From positions 4,526,001-4,590,000 of the forward strand of contig NZ_CP024608.1 of NCBI RefSeq assembly GCF_002752675.1: DNA of 64,000 nucleotides, read 5' to 3'. This stretch comes from Massilia violaceinigra (GTDB lineage: Bacteria > Pseudomonadota > Gammaproteobacteria > Burkholderiales > Burkholderiaceae_D). Below, in pieces: positions 1 to 7,715 of this stretch (position 1 is its first letter; each line of letters opens with the position of its first letter). The position numbers and the translations under genes were made by a program. The notes under the pieces were generated by a model, which did no database searches, was not told where the DNA came from, and saw only the letters and a list, made by a program, of their open reading frames with translations.

Positions 1-263
1 CGGACCTCGCGCTTGCTAATGAAGTAAAACACGCCATAAAGTTGGCCGGACTCGTAGGCGCCGATTCCTTGATTTTCTTCAGTTCAGCTTTTTTGCCAAG
101 TTGGTCGGGCCAGGCGCTTCGTACGGCGGTCATTACGGTTCAGCGAACAAAGTCGGTCGGGGACCGCCCGTTGGCCGCTTACGCCCCAATGCAGCCTGTC
201 GACTATCGAAAAAGCTGTCATCACCGGGTGAGTCAAAACGGTTGCCTGCCAGTCATTTCGCTC

Positions 264-893
264 CTAGTAGAGGCTTGCCTGTTGGCGCGCCTGAAGGTCA
301 CGATCATATAGTTCACCGTCGATTTGGGCGTTTGTAATAGCCTCGAGCATTGCGCCGGCACTGGGAACCTTGGCGGGGACTTCTGCAGCAACTGGCTGCC
401 ATAGGTTCGAGCGGCGAATGGCTCGTGCGCATTGAAAGAACACTGCCTCGACCTTGACGATGAGGACGCATTTCGGCAACTTACCTTCCATCGAGAAACG
501 CTGAAGCAATTCTGGATCCGTAGTGATGCAAGCGCGACCGTTGACCCGCAGGGTTTCGCCGACACCTGGTATTAGGAATAACAGGGCAACTCTAGGATCA
601 GTAAGAATGTTGCGCAAGCTGTCTACCCGGTTGTTGCCACGACGTTCAGGAACCAAAAGTGTATGCTCATCTTGAACATGCACGAACCCCGGAGGATCCC
701 CGCGAGGCGAAGCATCTAGCCCATCTGGACCACTTGTAGCTAATACGCAAAAAGGCGATGCTTCAATGAGTTGACGATAACGCGGGTGGATATTCGAAAC
801 CTCCTTTTTCAAAGAGGCATCGCTAACTTTTTCGAACAGCAGGTCAAGTTGCGCCGTTGTGCTGATGACGAATTGTTCGGTGGGCTGAGTCAT
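264..893 (-). CDS. Pyridoxamine 5'-phosphate oxidase-family flavoprotein
   Basis: A 209-residue protein of the PNPOx-like split-barrel FMN-binding superfamily. The segment around residues 40-130 has the typical pattern: an ATSGPDGLDASPRGDPPG strand-turn motif, then a stretch with LVPERRGNNRVDSLRNIL (the usual flavin-phosphate contact region) and an RVNGRA strand. These match the subgroup often annotated as pyridoxamine 5'-phosphate oxidase family protein rather than true PdxH, which is shorter on insertions and has a conserved C-terminal substrate loop. The start is supported by GAGGAAC about 8 bases upstream of the ATG. It stands alone, followed by transposon debris on its promoter side. The substrate is unknown; a flavin-dependent reductase role is inferred from the fold only. 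Confidence 0.8.
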   Translation of the reverse strand: MTQPTEQFVISTTAQLDLLFEKVSDASLKKEVSNIHPRYRQLIEASPFCVLATSGPDGLDASPRGDPPGFVHVQDEHTLLVPERRGNNRVDSLRNILTDPRVALLFLIPGVGETLRVNGRACITTDPELLQRFSMEGKLPKCVLIVKVEAVFFQCARAIRRSNLWQPVAAEVPAKVPSAGAMLEAITNAQIDGELYDRDLQARQQASLY

Positions 894-1228
894 TGTTGTT
901 CCTCGAAATGTCTAAATTTGTTGTCGGCGTACGTATAAACCCCGAGACATGAATTCGCTAAGAAGAATTTGCACAGTAAGTTTGCGGGTCTCACTGTTTG
1001 GATATCGGTGTGACATCGAATTTTCGCAAAAGACATCGGTGCCACACATCGAAGGCTGCTTTGGGGACAATGCGTGACCGACCGCATCTGGCCGGCTCCT
1101 GCCGATTGTACTCGACCGCGAATTGGCGTCGGCCAGCTTCACCGCTGGCGCGCCATAGCCGCCACCTAAGTCAGCTTCCGGGGCCGGTTCGAGCCGGTTG
1201 GTTAGTCACCGACGAAAACGATATAGGT
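894..1228. other. Unassigned spacer between the flavoprotein gene and an IS30 stump
   Basis: About 330 bases with no supportable gene. It must contain the promoter of the minus-strand flavoprotein gene at its left end. Around 1006-1052 there are two related direct motifs, ATCGGTGTGACATCGA and ATCGGTG-CCACACATCGA, and near 1183-1199 an imperfect inverted repeat CCGGTTCGAGCCGG. These may be traces of mobile-element ends, but no complete terminal repeat pair was found. Confidence 0.4.
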
Positions 1229-1534
1229 ATGAACCTTACCGATCGCGGTTTGACGTGGGATCGCGGAAAAGAAATGGCTGGCCATAAACGCTTTACCCTC
1301 GCGTCCGACATTCAAGTCTACTTCTGTGATCCCAAGAGCCCATGCCAGCGAGGATCCAACGAAAACACGAATGGTCTGCTGCGACAGTACTTCCCGAAAG
1401 GGCTGGACCTCTCTAGCTACTCTCAGGAAGGACTTGATGAGGTGGCCAGGAAATTGAACGAGCGTCCCAGGAAGACGCTAAACTATCAAACACCGGCTCA
1501 ACGATTTGCAGAGTGTGTTGCGTGGACCGATTGA
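1229..1534 (+). pseudogene. C-terminal stump of an IS30-family transposase
   Basis: The reading frame encodes about 100 residues that match the end of IS30-type DDE transposases: [32 protein letters not shown] and [13 protein letters not shown], ending with the [15 protein letters not shown] tail typical of the family. The second aspartate (WDRG) and the glutamate (SNENTN) of the catalytic triad are present. The N-terminal helix-turn-helix part and the first aspartate are missing, and the open frame upstream is unrelated. The element is therefore inactive. No inverted-repeat ends could be assigned with confidence. Confidence 0.85.
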
Positions 1535-1607
1535 ATCCGCAGCCATAACCTGCCGTTCGAAAAATAATCAATCAAGCAAATAGCTCTTGGCCTAAGTGAA
1601 CGTAGAG

Positions 1608-1967
1608 ATGCTGCCTTCAATGTTTTCTAATATTGCCACCAGGCTCTTCAGGCGAAGATGGTGGTTCGTCCTGGTTTCAATAGTCGGCCTTTGCATGCTG
1701 ATCGTCAGTATGATCTATGCACCCGGCAATGCGAGATTGTTAGCCGGGATCATTGTCGGCCCCCTCATTTTCCTGCCGTGGGCTCTTTTATGTACTTGTA
1801 TGTGGTTTCACCCTGCACAAGGAAATCTTCAGCCGGGGAGCCGATACATCGGAAAGTTGCCGCCAATGCTACAGTCGGCGTTGCGGTGGTACGCGTCTCT
1901 TTTTCTGATCGTCTTTGTCCTGGCGGGGCTGGTCATTTGCCCATTAATTTTGATGACAATGGGCTAG
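1608..1967 (+). CDS. Small predicted inner-membrane protein
   Basis: About 119 residues and not recognised as a known family. It starts with a short amphipathic, arginine-rich segment (LFRRRWW), followed by three hydrophobic stretches, roughly residues 19-40, 45-65 and 90-115, as expected of a small integral membrane protein with few loops. An upstream in-frame GTG at 1596 would add four residues; the ATG at 1608 is preferred by codon type, though neither start has a convincing ribosome-binding site. It lies directly behind the IS30 stump and has no operon partner. An overlapping frame in the same stretch is less protein-like. Function unknown. Confidence 0.5.
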   Translation: MLPSMFSNIATRLFRRRWWFVLVSIVGLCMLIVSMIYAPGNARLLAGIIVGPLIFLPWALLCTCMWFHPAQGNLQPGSRYIGKLPPMLQSALRWYASLFLIVFVLAGLVICPLILMTMG

Positions 1968-2067
1968 GGCCGAATGTGCGCCGCGGTCGCTGCCGTCGAG
2001 CTGTCCCAAGAGAGTGCGAATGCGCGGCGGCATCGGTCCGATGGCAATGGCGCCGTACACCCATCGT

Positions 2068-2685
2068 TTAAACGAACTCAAGCACCTTGTGCAAGGGCTT
2101 GCGCGGCTTCTGCGGCCAATTGCCTTCGGTAACGTAGCCGACCGTCACCAGCATGACCGGTATCTCGGTCGGCGCCAAACCGAACTCGCGCGCCACGCCC
2201 TCGGCTTCGAAGCCCCCTATGGATCCGCTGGACATGCCCATGCCCTGGGCGGCGAGCATCAGCGTCATGGCCGCCAGCGATGCGGAGCGGATGGCCTCGT
2301 CGCGCTGCAACTGGGGGTTGTCCAGATGCGAACGGCTGGCCATGAGCAGCCAGGTATCGAACACCGACTTGTCGACGATGCCCGCCTCGACCGACGGCTG
2401 CAGCGCCTCGGCCAATCCTTCGTGCGCGGCCAGAGTGCCGCAGACGATAAAAGTGACGGGCGCATCGGCAACTTTTTGCTGTCCGAACGATAGTGCTTTC
2501 AAGCGCGCCTTGGCCCCGGCGTGACGCACGGCGATGAATTTCCAGTTCTGAAAGTTGTAGGCCGACGGCGCCAAGGTGGCAAGGCGGACCAGCTCGCTTA
2601 TTTCCAGGTCCGACACCGGACGGGTGGTGTCATAGTTATTGGCCGAGATGCGCGCTTCGATGAGGGTCTTGATGCTGTTGTTCAT
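2068..2685 (-). CDS. Nitroreductase-family oxidoreductase
   Basis: A 205-residue FMN-dependent nitroreductase-like protein. The N-terminal part has the family pattern: IEARISANNYDTTRPVSD, then LATLAPSAYNFQNWKF, where the SAxNxQxW segment contacts FMN. The C-terminal third has the MLVTVGYVTEGNWPQKPRK tail that is normal for the family. The ATG at 2685 is chosen over the longer frame because AAGGAAC lies just upstream and the preceding 36 residues look non-coding. It follows the EamA transporter on the same strand with a gap of about 34 bases, so the two are probably co-transcribed under the divergent MarR regulator. This suggests a quinone or nitro-compound detoxification unit; the substrate is an inference. 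Confidence 0.85.
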   Translation of the reverse strand: MNNSIKTLIEARISANNYDTTRPVSDLEISELVRLATLAPSAYNFQNWKFIAVRHAGAKARLKALSFGQQKVADAPVTFIVCGTLAAHEGLAEALQPSVEAGIVDKSVFDTWLLMASRSHLDNPQLQRDEAIRSASLAAMTLMLAAQGMGMSSGSIGGFEAEGVAREFGLAPTEIPVMLVTVGYVTEGNWPQKPRKPLHKVLEFV

Positions 2686-2719
2686 GGTGCGTTCCTTTGG
2701 GTAGTTGAAAAAAATGGCT

Positions 2720-3631
2720 TTACGACTTGCATGGATTGCCGCCGGCCGGTGCTGGCGTTTGCGCGCCAGGCAGCGTGGCCCACTGCACCGCAACGATGCT
2801 GGCGAAAACCGTCGCCAGCCCGGCCAGCGACACGCCCGTCATGGCTTGCCCCAGCAACGCCCAGCCAAGCACCACGGCCGCCAATGGGCTAAGCAGACCG
2901 AGCGACGACACCGCCACCGGCGACAGCCGCGCCAGGCCGCGAAACCACAGCACATAGGCGGCCATGGTGCCGATCAGCACCAGGTAGGCGTAGGCGAGCA
3001 GGTGGGCGCCGTTCAGCGCCGGCAACGGCGGATCGATGGCCCACGCTGCCGGTAGCAACATCGCGCCACCGGCGAGCAACTGCCAGCCCGTGAACGCCAG
3101 CACAGGCACATCGGTTTTCCAGCGCCGCGTCAGATAGGTGCCGGCGGCCATGCAGGCAGCGCCGGCGAGCGCCGCGGCAATGCCGAGCGCATCCCACCCG
3201 GCGCCCGGCGCGAGCAGCAGCGCCGCCATGCCGAGTACCCCCAGCACGCAGGACGCGATCGCCAGCCCGCTGGCGCGGCGTCCCTCGCACGCCCACGCGA
3301 GCGCGACCACCAGCAGCGGCTGGATTGCGCCCACCACGGCCGCCAGGCCGCCCGGCAAGCGGTAGGCCGCCACGAACAGCAAGGCCTGGAAGACGCCGAT
3401 ATTGAGCGCGGCAAGCAGCGCCAGCCGACCCCACTGACTGCGTTCGGGCAGGCGCCTTGCCCACAGCGTCAGCAAGATGCCGGCCGGCAGCGTGCGCAGC
3501 AGCGCGGTCGTGAATGGCCGGTCCGGCGGCAGCAGGTGGGTGGCGACGATATAAGTCGAGCCCCAGATGGCCGGGGCCAACGCGGTGAGGAGGTAGTCAG
3601 TCCAGGACGGCTGTTCTTGCGTGGCGTGCAT
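2720..3631 (-). CDS. EamA/DMT-family membrane transporter
   Basis: A 303-residue drug/metabolite transporter of the EamA (10-TMS) type, with two repeated five-helix halves. The first half includes the ALAPAIWGSTYIVATHLLPP entry helix, the hallmark of EamA proteins; the second half begins near residue 150 with CMAAGTYLTRRW and ends with short polar residues. Start at 3631 because GAGGAG lies about 9 bases upstream; an upstream extension would run into the palindromic operator. Likely exports a small metabolite or toxic compound. It is the first gene of a two-gene unit with the nitroreductase and diverges from a MarR-family gene, a common arrangement in which the regulator represses both directions until its ligand is bound. 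Confidence 0.88.
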   Translation of the reverse strand: MHATQEQPSWTDYLLTALAPAIWGSTYIVATHLLPPDRPFTTALLRTLPAGILLTLWARRLPERSQWGRLALLAALNIGVFQALLFVAAYRLPGGLAAVVGAIQPLLVVALAWACEGRRASGLAIASCVLGVLGMAALLLAPGAGWDALGIAAALAGAACMAAGTYLTRRWKTDVPVLAFTGWQLLAGGAMLLPAAWAIDPPLPALNGAHLLAYAYLVLIGTMAAYVLWFRGLARLSPVAVSSLGLLSPLAAVVLGWALLGQAMTGVSLAGLATVFASIVAVQWATLPGAQTPAPAGGNPCKS

Positions 3632-3648
3632 GCCGGTGCTCCTCAAAT

Positions 3649-3668
3649 TTATCTTCAATTGAAGATAA
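3649..3668. promoter_or_regulatory. Perfect 20-bp palindrome, probable MarR operator 1
   Basis: The core ATCTTCAATTGAAGAT is a perfect inverted repeat, extended by two matched bases on each side. It lies between the EamA start (3631) and the marR start (3717). It resembles the second site at 3683-3698 (same ATCTT...AAGAT arms). Palindromes of 16-20 bp in a divergent marR promoter are the usual binding sites for MarR dimers. Confidence 0.75.
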
Positions 3669-3678
3669 TAGCTTAGCA

Positions 3679-3684
3679 TATAAT
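3679..3684 (+). promoter_or_regulatory. Candidate -10 element of the marR promoter
   Basis: TATAAT at 3679-3684 is a consensus -10 hexamer 33 bases before the marR start codon. A -35 hexamer is not clear: TTGAAG at 3659 gives only 14 bases of spacing. The -10 and probable start point are touched by operator 2, and the -35 area lies inside operator 1, so binding there would block transcription. Confidence 0.5.
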
Positions 3685-3698
3685 CTTGAGTTCAAGAT
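3683..3698. promoter_or_regulatory. Near-perfect palindrome, probable MarR operator 2
   Basis: ATCTTGA-GT-TCAAGAT has seven-base perfect arms around a two-base centre. Its centre is 32 bases from that of operator 1, about three DNA turns, so two dimers would bind the same face. It overlaps the -10 TATAAT of marR. Confidence 0.72.
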
Positions 3699-3716
3699 AA
3701 ATGAGAGAGGTTCGTT

Positions 3717-4232
3717 ATGGAAACCGAGCGAGCGCCGGACGCGGTCGACGCGATCCTTGCACAGTGGGGCCGGGAGCGGCCCGATCTCGATTGCGGTCCG
3801 ATGGGCACCATCGGGCGCATCAAGCGTTGCGCCGCGTTATTGCAGCGCAGGCAGGAAGAGGTGTTTTCCGCCTACGGGATGACCAGTTGGGAATTCGACG
3901 TGCTGGCCACGCTGAAGCGTTCCGGAACACCCTACCGGATGGCGCCGACGGCCCTGTTCTCCAGCCTGATGATTACCTCGGGCACGATGACGCACCGCCT
4001 GAAGGGCCTGGAAACGCGCGGCCTGGTGCTGCGCGTGCCCCATGGCGACGATGCGCGCAGCGTGCTGGTGCAATTGACACCGGATGGCCTGGATCTGATC
4101 GACCGCGCCGTGACGGCCCATGTGGCGAACCAGCATCGCCTATTGGCCTCCACCGCGGCGGCCGATCTGGCCGCGATCGACGCCACCCTGTCGCGCCTGC
4201 TGGGCGTGCTCGAGCCCGGCGCGCAGGACTGA
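3717..4232 (+). CDS. MarR-family transcriptional regulator
   Basis: A 171-residue winged-helix regulator. Residues about 35-130 show the MarR fold: LLQRRQEEVFSAYGMTSWEFDVLATLKRSG, a recognition region TALFSSLMITSGTMTHRLKGLETRGLV, then the wing VPHGDDARSVLVQLTPDGLDLID. The longer-than-usual N-terminus is normal for subgroups that sense phenolic or drug-like ligands. The ATG at 3717 follows GAGAGAGG. It is transcribed away from the EamA-nitroreductase pair, and both palindromes lie in the shared promoter region, so autorepression and repression of the pair are likely. The ligand cannot be told from the sequence. Confidence 0.9.
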   Translation: METERAPDAVDAILAQWGRERPDLDCGPMGTIGRIKRCAALLQRRQEEVFSAYGMTSWEFDVLATLKRSGTPYRMAPTALFSSLMITSGTMTHRLKGLETRGLVLRVPHGDDARSVLVQLTPDGLDLIDRAVTAHVANQHRLLASTAAADLAAIDATLSRLLGVLEPGAQD

Positions 4233-4246
4233 TGCGCCAGTGGCAA

Positions 4247-5446
4247 TCAAGCGCGGGCGCGCTGCCAGGAGGCGGCGCGGAAGAACTGGTGCGCCAGGGC
4301 GGCCAGGGTAAGACAGCCGACCGCGCACAGCACCATCCAGGGCAGGCCCGGCAGGCCCAGCGCCTTGCCCGCGTCAAGCAGATATCCGCCCCCGACGTAG
4401 CCAAGCAGACCGCCCAGCGCCAGCCCGATCCTGCTCAGCCCGATGTAGCTGGCGCGCGCCCGCACCCGTGCATAGCGCGCCACGATGGCCTCGCGCGCGG
4501 GCTCGGCGATCAGGCCGCCGACAAAGAACAGCCCCAACACGCCAAACACGCCGACCGTGCCCGATACCAGTGTCATGGCCGCAAGGCTGGCCGTCATCAC
4601 GCCGATTCCGAGCAGCAGGCGTGCCTCCTCGCTCAGATAGCGTTCGCCCAGGCGCGCCATGGGATAGAGCAGCAGCACGGCGAGCAGCGCATCCATGCTG
4701 TACATCCAGGCCACGGCCTTGGTGGCCCCGGTCACGTGCGTCAGCAGCACCGGCAGCAGCAACATCAGCTGGACCTGCAAAACGTAGTAACCGCTCAGGG
4801 TCAGCACCAAGGTCAGGAATGGCTTGTCGCGCAGCGGAACCCGGATCGCCGCCAGCGCGGCCGTGCCGGGAACGGCGACCCGGTATGCGGGCAGCATCAG
4901 CGCATTGACCAGCGCCGCGAGCAAAAACACCGCGCAGCCGCCCATCGCGACCCAATAAAAATCCAGACCGAGCAGGAACGTGCCGAGCAGCGCTCCCAGC
5001 ACGGCCGCCGCGCTGTCGAGCATCATCAGCAGCGCGTAGAAGCGGCTGCGCTCGGCCGGACGGGTCAGTTTGACGACCAGCGCCCCGCGCGCAGGTTCGA
5101 ACAGGCTTCCGCCCAGCCCGGACAGGATGCAGGAAACGAACAGGTGGGCCGGGCTGCTGGCGTAGGCAAGTACCCCAAAGCCGGCTGCCCGCAGCAGCAT
5201 GCCGCCCACGATCAGGGGCTTGGCACCAAACCGGTCGGAGAGCGAACCGCCGAGCAGCCCCAGGCCCTGTTGCGACACTTGCCGCAAGCCGAGCGCCAGG
5301 CCGACCGCCGCCGCGGCCCATCCAAGCTGATCGACAAAATGCAGGCCGATGATGGGGAAGACCAGATAGAAACCGGCCACCACCACTAGATTGTCTATCA
5401 CGATAAAGCGCTTGCCGCGCAGCCTGGCGCCGCTTGTTCCTGCCAT
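4247..5446 (-). CDS. mdtH: MdtH-like multidrug MFS transporter
   Basis: A 399-residue major facilitator protein with about 12 transmembrane helices. It closely follows the pattern of enterobacterial MdtH: GKRFIVIDNLVVVAGFYLVFP at the start, then FVDQLGWAAAAVGLALGLRQ, a QQGLGLLGGSLSDRFGAKPL loop (the conserved loop 2-3 motif), LSGLGGSLFEPARGALVVK and the late IAEPAREAIVARYA and LPWMVL segments. MdtH exports fluoroquinolone-type drugs in E. coli; the substrate here is inferred by family only. GGAGCAGGAA precedes the ATG. It diverges from a LysR-type gene that probably controls it. Only 14 bases separate its stop codon from that of the convergent marR. Confidence 0.85.
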   Translation of the reverse strand: MAGTSGARLRGKRFIVIDNLVVVAGFYLVFPIIGLHFVDQLGWAAAAVGLALGLRQVSQQGLGLLGGSLSDRFGAKPLIVGGMLLRAAGFGVLAYASSPAHLFVSCILSGLGGSLFEPARGALVVKLTRPAERSRFYALLMMLDSAAAVLGALLGTFLLGLDFYWVAMGGCAVFLLAALVNALMLPAYRVAVPGTAALAAIRVPLRDKPFLTLVLTLSGYYVLQVQLMLLLPVLLTHVTGATKAVAWMYSMDALLAVLLLYPMARLGERYLSEEARLLLGIGVMTASLAAMTLVSGTVGVFGVLGLFFVGGLIAEPAREAIVARYARVRARASYIGLSRIGLALGGLLGYVGGGYLLDAGKALGLPGLPWMVLCAVGCLTLAALAHQFFRAASWQRARA

Positions 5447-5466
5447 GTTCCTGCTCCCACGTCATC

Positions 5467-5515
5467 GATGAATTTTCATCTTAGGCAAGAACAAGACGGG
5501 ACAGAAGATGCCTAA
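5467..5515. promoter_or_regulatory. Divergent mdtH/lysR control region with two inverted repeats
   Basis: Two inverted repeats overlap here: GATGAA-TT-TTCATC at 5467-5480, close to the mdtH start, and TTAGGCA (5481-5487) with TGCCTAA (5509-5515), separated by 21 bases. LysR-type regulators normally bind such dyads in the shared promoter of a divergent pair. The location fits; binding is inferred. Confidence 0.5.
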
Positions 5516-5542
5516 TTTAAATGTTTGATATTGGATATTTTT

Positions 5543-6439
5543 ATGTCTTTGAGTTTCGACGATCTGCGCCTGCTGATTGAAATCGTGGAATACGGCAGTT
5601 TTACCCAGGCCGCCGCGCGCCGCCGCTGGTCGCAGCCCCAAGTGAGCCAGCGGGTGGGCGCGCTGGAAGATCAGGTTGGTGTACAGCTGTTTCGACGGCA
5701 CCGCCGTGGCGCCGTCCCCACCGAAGCCTGCGTCGCGTTCCTGCCGGCCGCGCGCGCCGCGCTCGCTGCGCTCGACCTCGGATTGCGCTCGGTCCAGGGC
5801 GTGCCCGCGCTGCCGAAAATGGGCCTGGCGTGTGTGCCGTCGCTCGCGTCCATGCTGTTCGGCCCGATCCTGCTGGCCCTGGCGCAGGCGCCGATGGAAA
5901 TTCGCTGTACCACGAATCACTCGCCGATCATCATGGACATGCTCCTCACCGACCGTGCCCAACTTGGCTTTGTATTGCGCTGCCCGGCGATTGCCGGCAT
6001 CGAGCTGGAACGCATTTGCGTCTCGCCCATCATCGCCGTGGTGCATCGCGATCATCCGCTCGCGCGCTCGCCCGCTTGCGTGCTGGCCGATATCGCGAAC
6101 GCGCAGCTGGCCCCGCAATTCTGGGGCCCGCAATGCGATGAATTGATCGGACGCCTGCATGCGTATCGCACAACGAATATGCCGATTCATGCGATCCAGC
6201 CGGCCAGTGCCGCACTTGAGCTGGTGCTGGAGCATGGTTTCCTGACATTCATGCCTGAGATGGCGGTCGCGAAACAGTTGCAGGACGGGAGTCTGGTCAA
6301 ACTCGATATCGCCGACTTGCCGCTGTGGGAGTGGGAAGTCATGATGGCGTGGCGCAGCGGGAAACGCGTGGATGCGAGCAAGCAGATGGTGTTGCGGGTT
6401 GTGCGGGAGATAGCGGCAGCTTGGACCCCAGGCACGTAG
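5543..6439 (+). CDS. LysR-family transcriptional regulator
   Basis: A 298-residue LysR-type regulator. Residues 1-60 form the winged helix-turn-helix: MSLSFDDLRLLIEIVEYGSF, TQAAARRRWSQPQVSQRV and LEDQVGVQLFRRHRRGAVPT, with the recognition helix around SQPQVSQR. From about residue 90 the periplasmic-binding-protein-like effector domain follows. An upstream TTG at 5525 is in frame, but the ATG at 5543 gives the normal family start. It is transcribed away from mdtH, which it probably regulates. After its stop, about 190 bases of spacer separate it from the convergent ABC ATPase gene; nothing supportable is seen there. The effector is unknown. Confidence 0.88.
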   Translation: MSLSFDDLRLLIEIVEYGSFTQAAARRRWSQPQVSQRVGALEDQVGVQLFRRHRRGAVPTEACVAFLPAARAALAALDLGLRSVQGVPALPKMGLACVPSLASMLFGPILLALAQAPMEIRCTTNHSPIIMDMLLTDRAQLGFVLRCPAIAGIELERICVSPIIAVVHRDHPLARSPACVLADIANAQLAPQFWGPQCDELIGRLHAYRTTNMPIHAIQPASAALELVLEHGFLTFMPEMAVAKQLQDGSLVKLDIADLPLWEWEVMMAWRSGKRVDASKQMVLRVVREIAAAWTPGT

Positions 6440-6627
6440 TCTTTGCCCCAAGTTTGCGAAAGCCCGCGCCAGTGTCGAACCAGGCGCTCAACGCTGTAGC
6501 CAACCCAGGGAACTGACCAAAGCAACTAAAGTAAGCTAGCCGTACGTAAGCTCATGTCACGCGTCTCTTCCACTGGCGTGCTTGATCTTTGTTGGCGGCC
6601 GTCAAAAGGTTTTGACAGGCAGGCGCT

Positions 6628-7707
6628 CTAAGGCGGGCACCTTCTGCCGTTTTCGCCGAATACATGGATACGCGCCAGCGGCGCACCGAGCGCCAGATGC
6701 TGGCCGACCTCCCAAGCGGCATCCGGGTCGGCCCGCACCACCATCTGCTCGGCGCTGCCGCCCACGCTGGCGTACAGATACGTTCCTTCCCCCAGCCGTT
6801 CGACCGCGAACACGGTCGCCGGGATGCCGTCCGTCGCACCGGTCACGATGTGCTCGGGCCGCATTCCCAATGTGACGTGCGCACCGGGTGCCATCGGCGC
6901 TGCCACGCACACCATCAGCTGGGTGCCGCCGGCCAGCGCCACCACCGCCCGGCCCGCGTTCCACTGGCGGATCTCGCCGCGCAGAAAATTCATCGGCGGC
7001 GCACCCAGGAAGCCCGCCACGAACAGATTGTCGGGCCGGTGATACAGCTCCAGCGGCGCGCCCACCTGTTCCACGCGGCCGGCGCGCAGCACCACGATGC
7101 GGTCGGCCAGGGTCATCGCCTCGACCTGGTCGTGGGTCACATAGATCATGGTGGTCGCCAGGGTGCGGTGCAGCCGGGCCAGTTCGATGCGCATCTGCAC
7201 CCGCAGCGACGCGTCCAGGTTCGACAGCGGTTCGTCGAACAGGAACACGGCCGGCTGGCGCACGATGGCGCGCCCGATCGCCACGCGCTGGCGCTGGCCG
7301 CCCGACAGTTCCTTGGGCCGGCGCTGAAGCAGCGCTTCGATCTGCAAGGTGTGCGCGGCCTTGCGCACGGCTTCGTCAACCTCCGCCTTGCGCTTGCCGG
7401 CCAGTTTCAGGGCAAACGCCATGTTCTCGTACACGGTCATGTGCGGATACAGCGCGTAGCTCTGGAACACCATGGCCAGCCCGCGCTGCGCCGGCGCCAC
7501 GTCGTTTACGCGCGCGCCATCGATGACGATGTCGCCGTCGTCGATGTCTTCCAGCCCGCAGATGGCGCGCAGCAGGGTCGACTTGCCGCAGCCGGACGGG
7601 CCGACAAAAACCACGAACTCGCCATCGGCGATATCGAGGTCGATTCCATGCAGGATTGCCTGCGCTCCGTACGACTTGCGAATGCCTGTCAGCTGTACTT
7701 GTGCCAT
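6628..7707 (-). CDS. Carbohydrate ABC transporter ATP-binding protein (UgpC/MsmK type)
   Basis: A 359-residue ATPase of the MalK/UgpC/MsmK group. Visible motifs are Walker A GPSGCGKST, Q-loop VFQSYALYPHM, signature LSGGQRQRVAIGRA, Walker B VFLFDEPLSNLDA and the H-loop YVTHDQVEAM. From about residue 235 a TOBE/MalK-type regulatory domain follows (LGMRPEHIV, then a small barrel). It lies 8 bases downstream of the GH94 gene on the same strand, so both come from one divergent transcript. The plus-strand operon has a binding lipoprotein and two permeases but no ATPase, so this gene very probably powers that importer. Fully consistent length and motifs; the sugar is inferred from neighbours. Confidence 0.92.
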   Translation of the reverse strand: MAQVQLTGIRKSYGAQAILHGIDLDIADGEFVVFVGPSGCGKSTLLRAICGLEDIDDGDIVIDGARVNDVAPAQRGLAMVFQSYALYPHMTVYENMAFALKLAGKRKAEVDEAVRKAAHTLQIEALLQRRPKELSGGQRQRVAIGRAIVRQPAVFLFDEPLSNLDASLRVQMRIELARLHRTLATTMIYVTHDQVEAMTLADRIVVLRAGRVEQVGAPLELYHRPDNLFVAGFLGAPPMNFLRGEIRQWNAGRAVVALAGGTQLMVCVAAPMAPGAHVTLGMRPEHIVTGATDGIPATVFAVERLGEGTYLYASVGGSAEQMVVRADPDAAWEVGQHLALGAPLARIHVFGENGRRCPP

Positions 7708-7715
7708 GCGTGACC

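Noticed and set aside
3..311. Open plus-strand frame entering from the left edge (includes HAIKLAGLVGADSLIFF)
   Set aside because: Open for about 100 codons but unlike any family I know, and it overlaps the end of the well-supported flavoprotein gene; the rest lies outside the window.
3701..5389. Plus-strand frame of 562 codons over marR and mdtH
   Set aside because: Arg/Gln/Ala-rich shadow frame opposite mdtH; mdtH itself matches a known family along its whole length.
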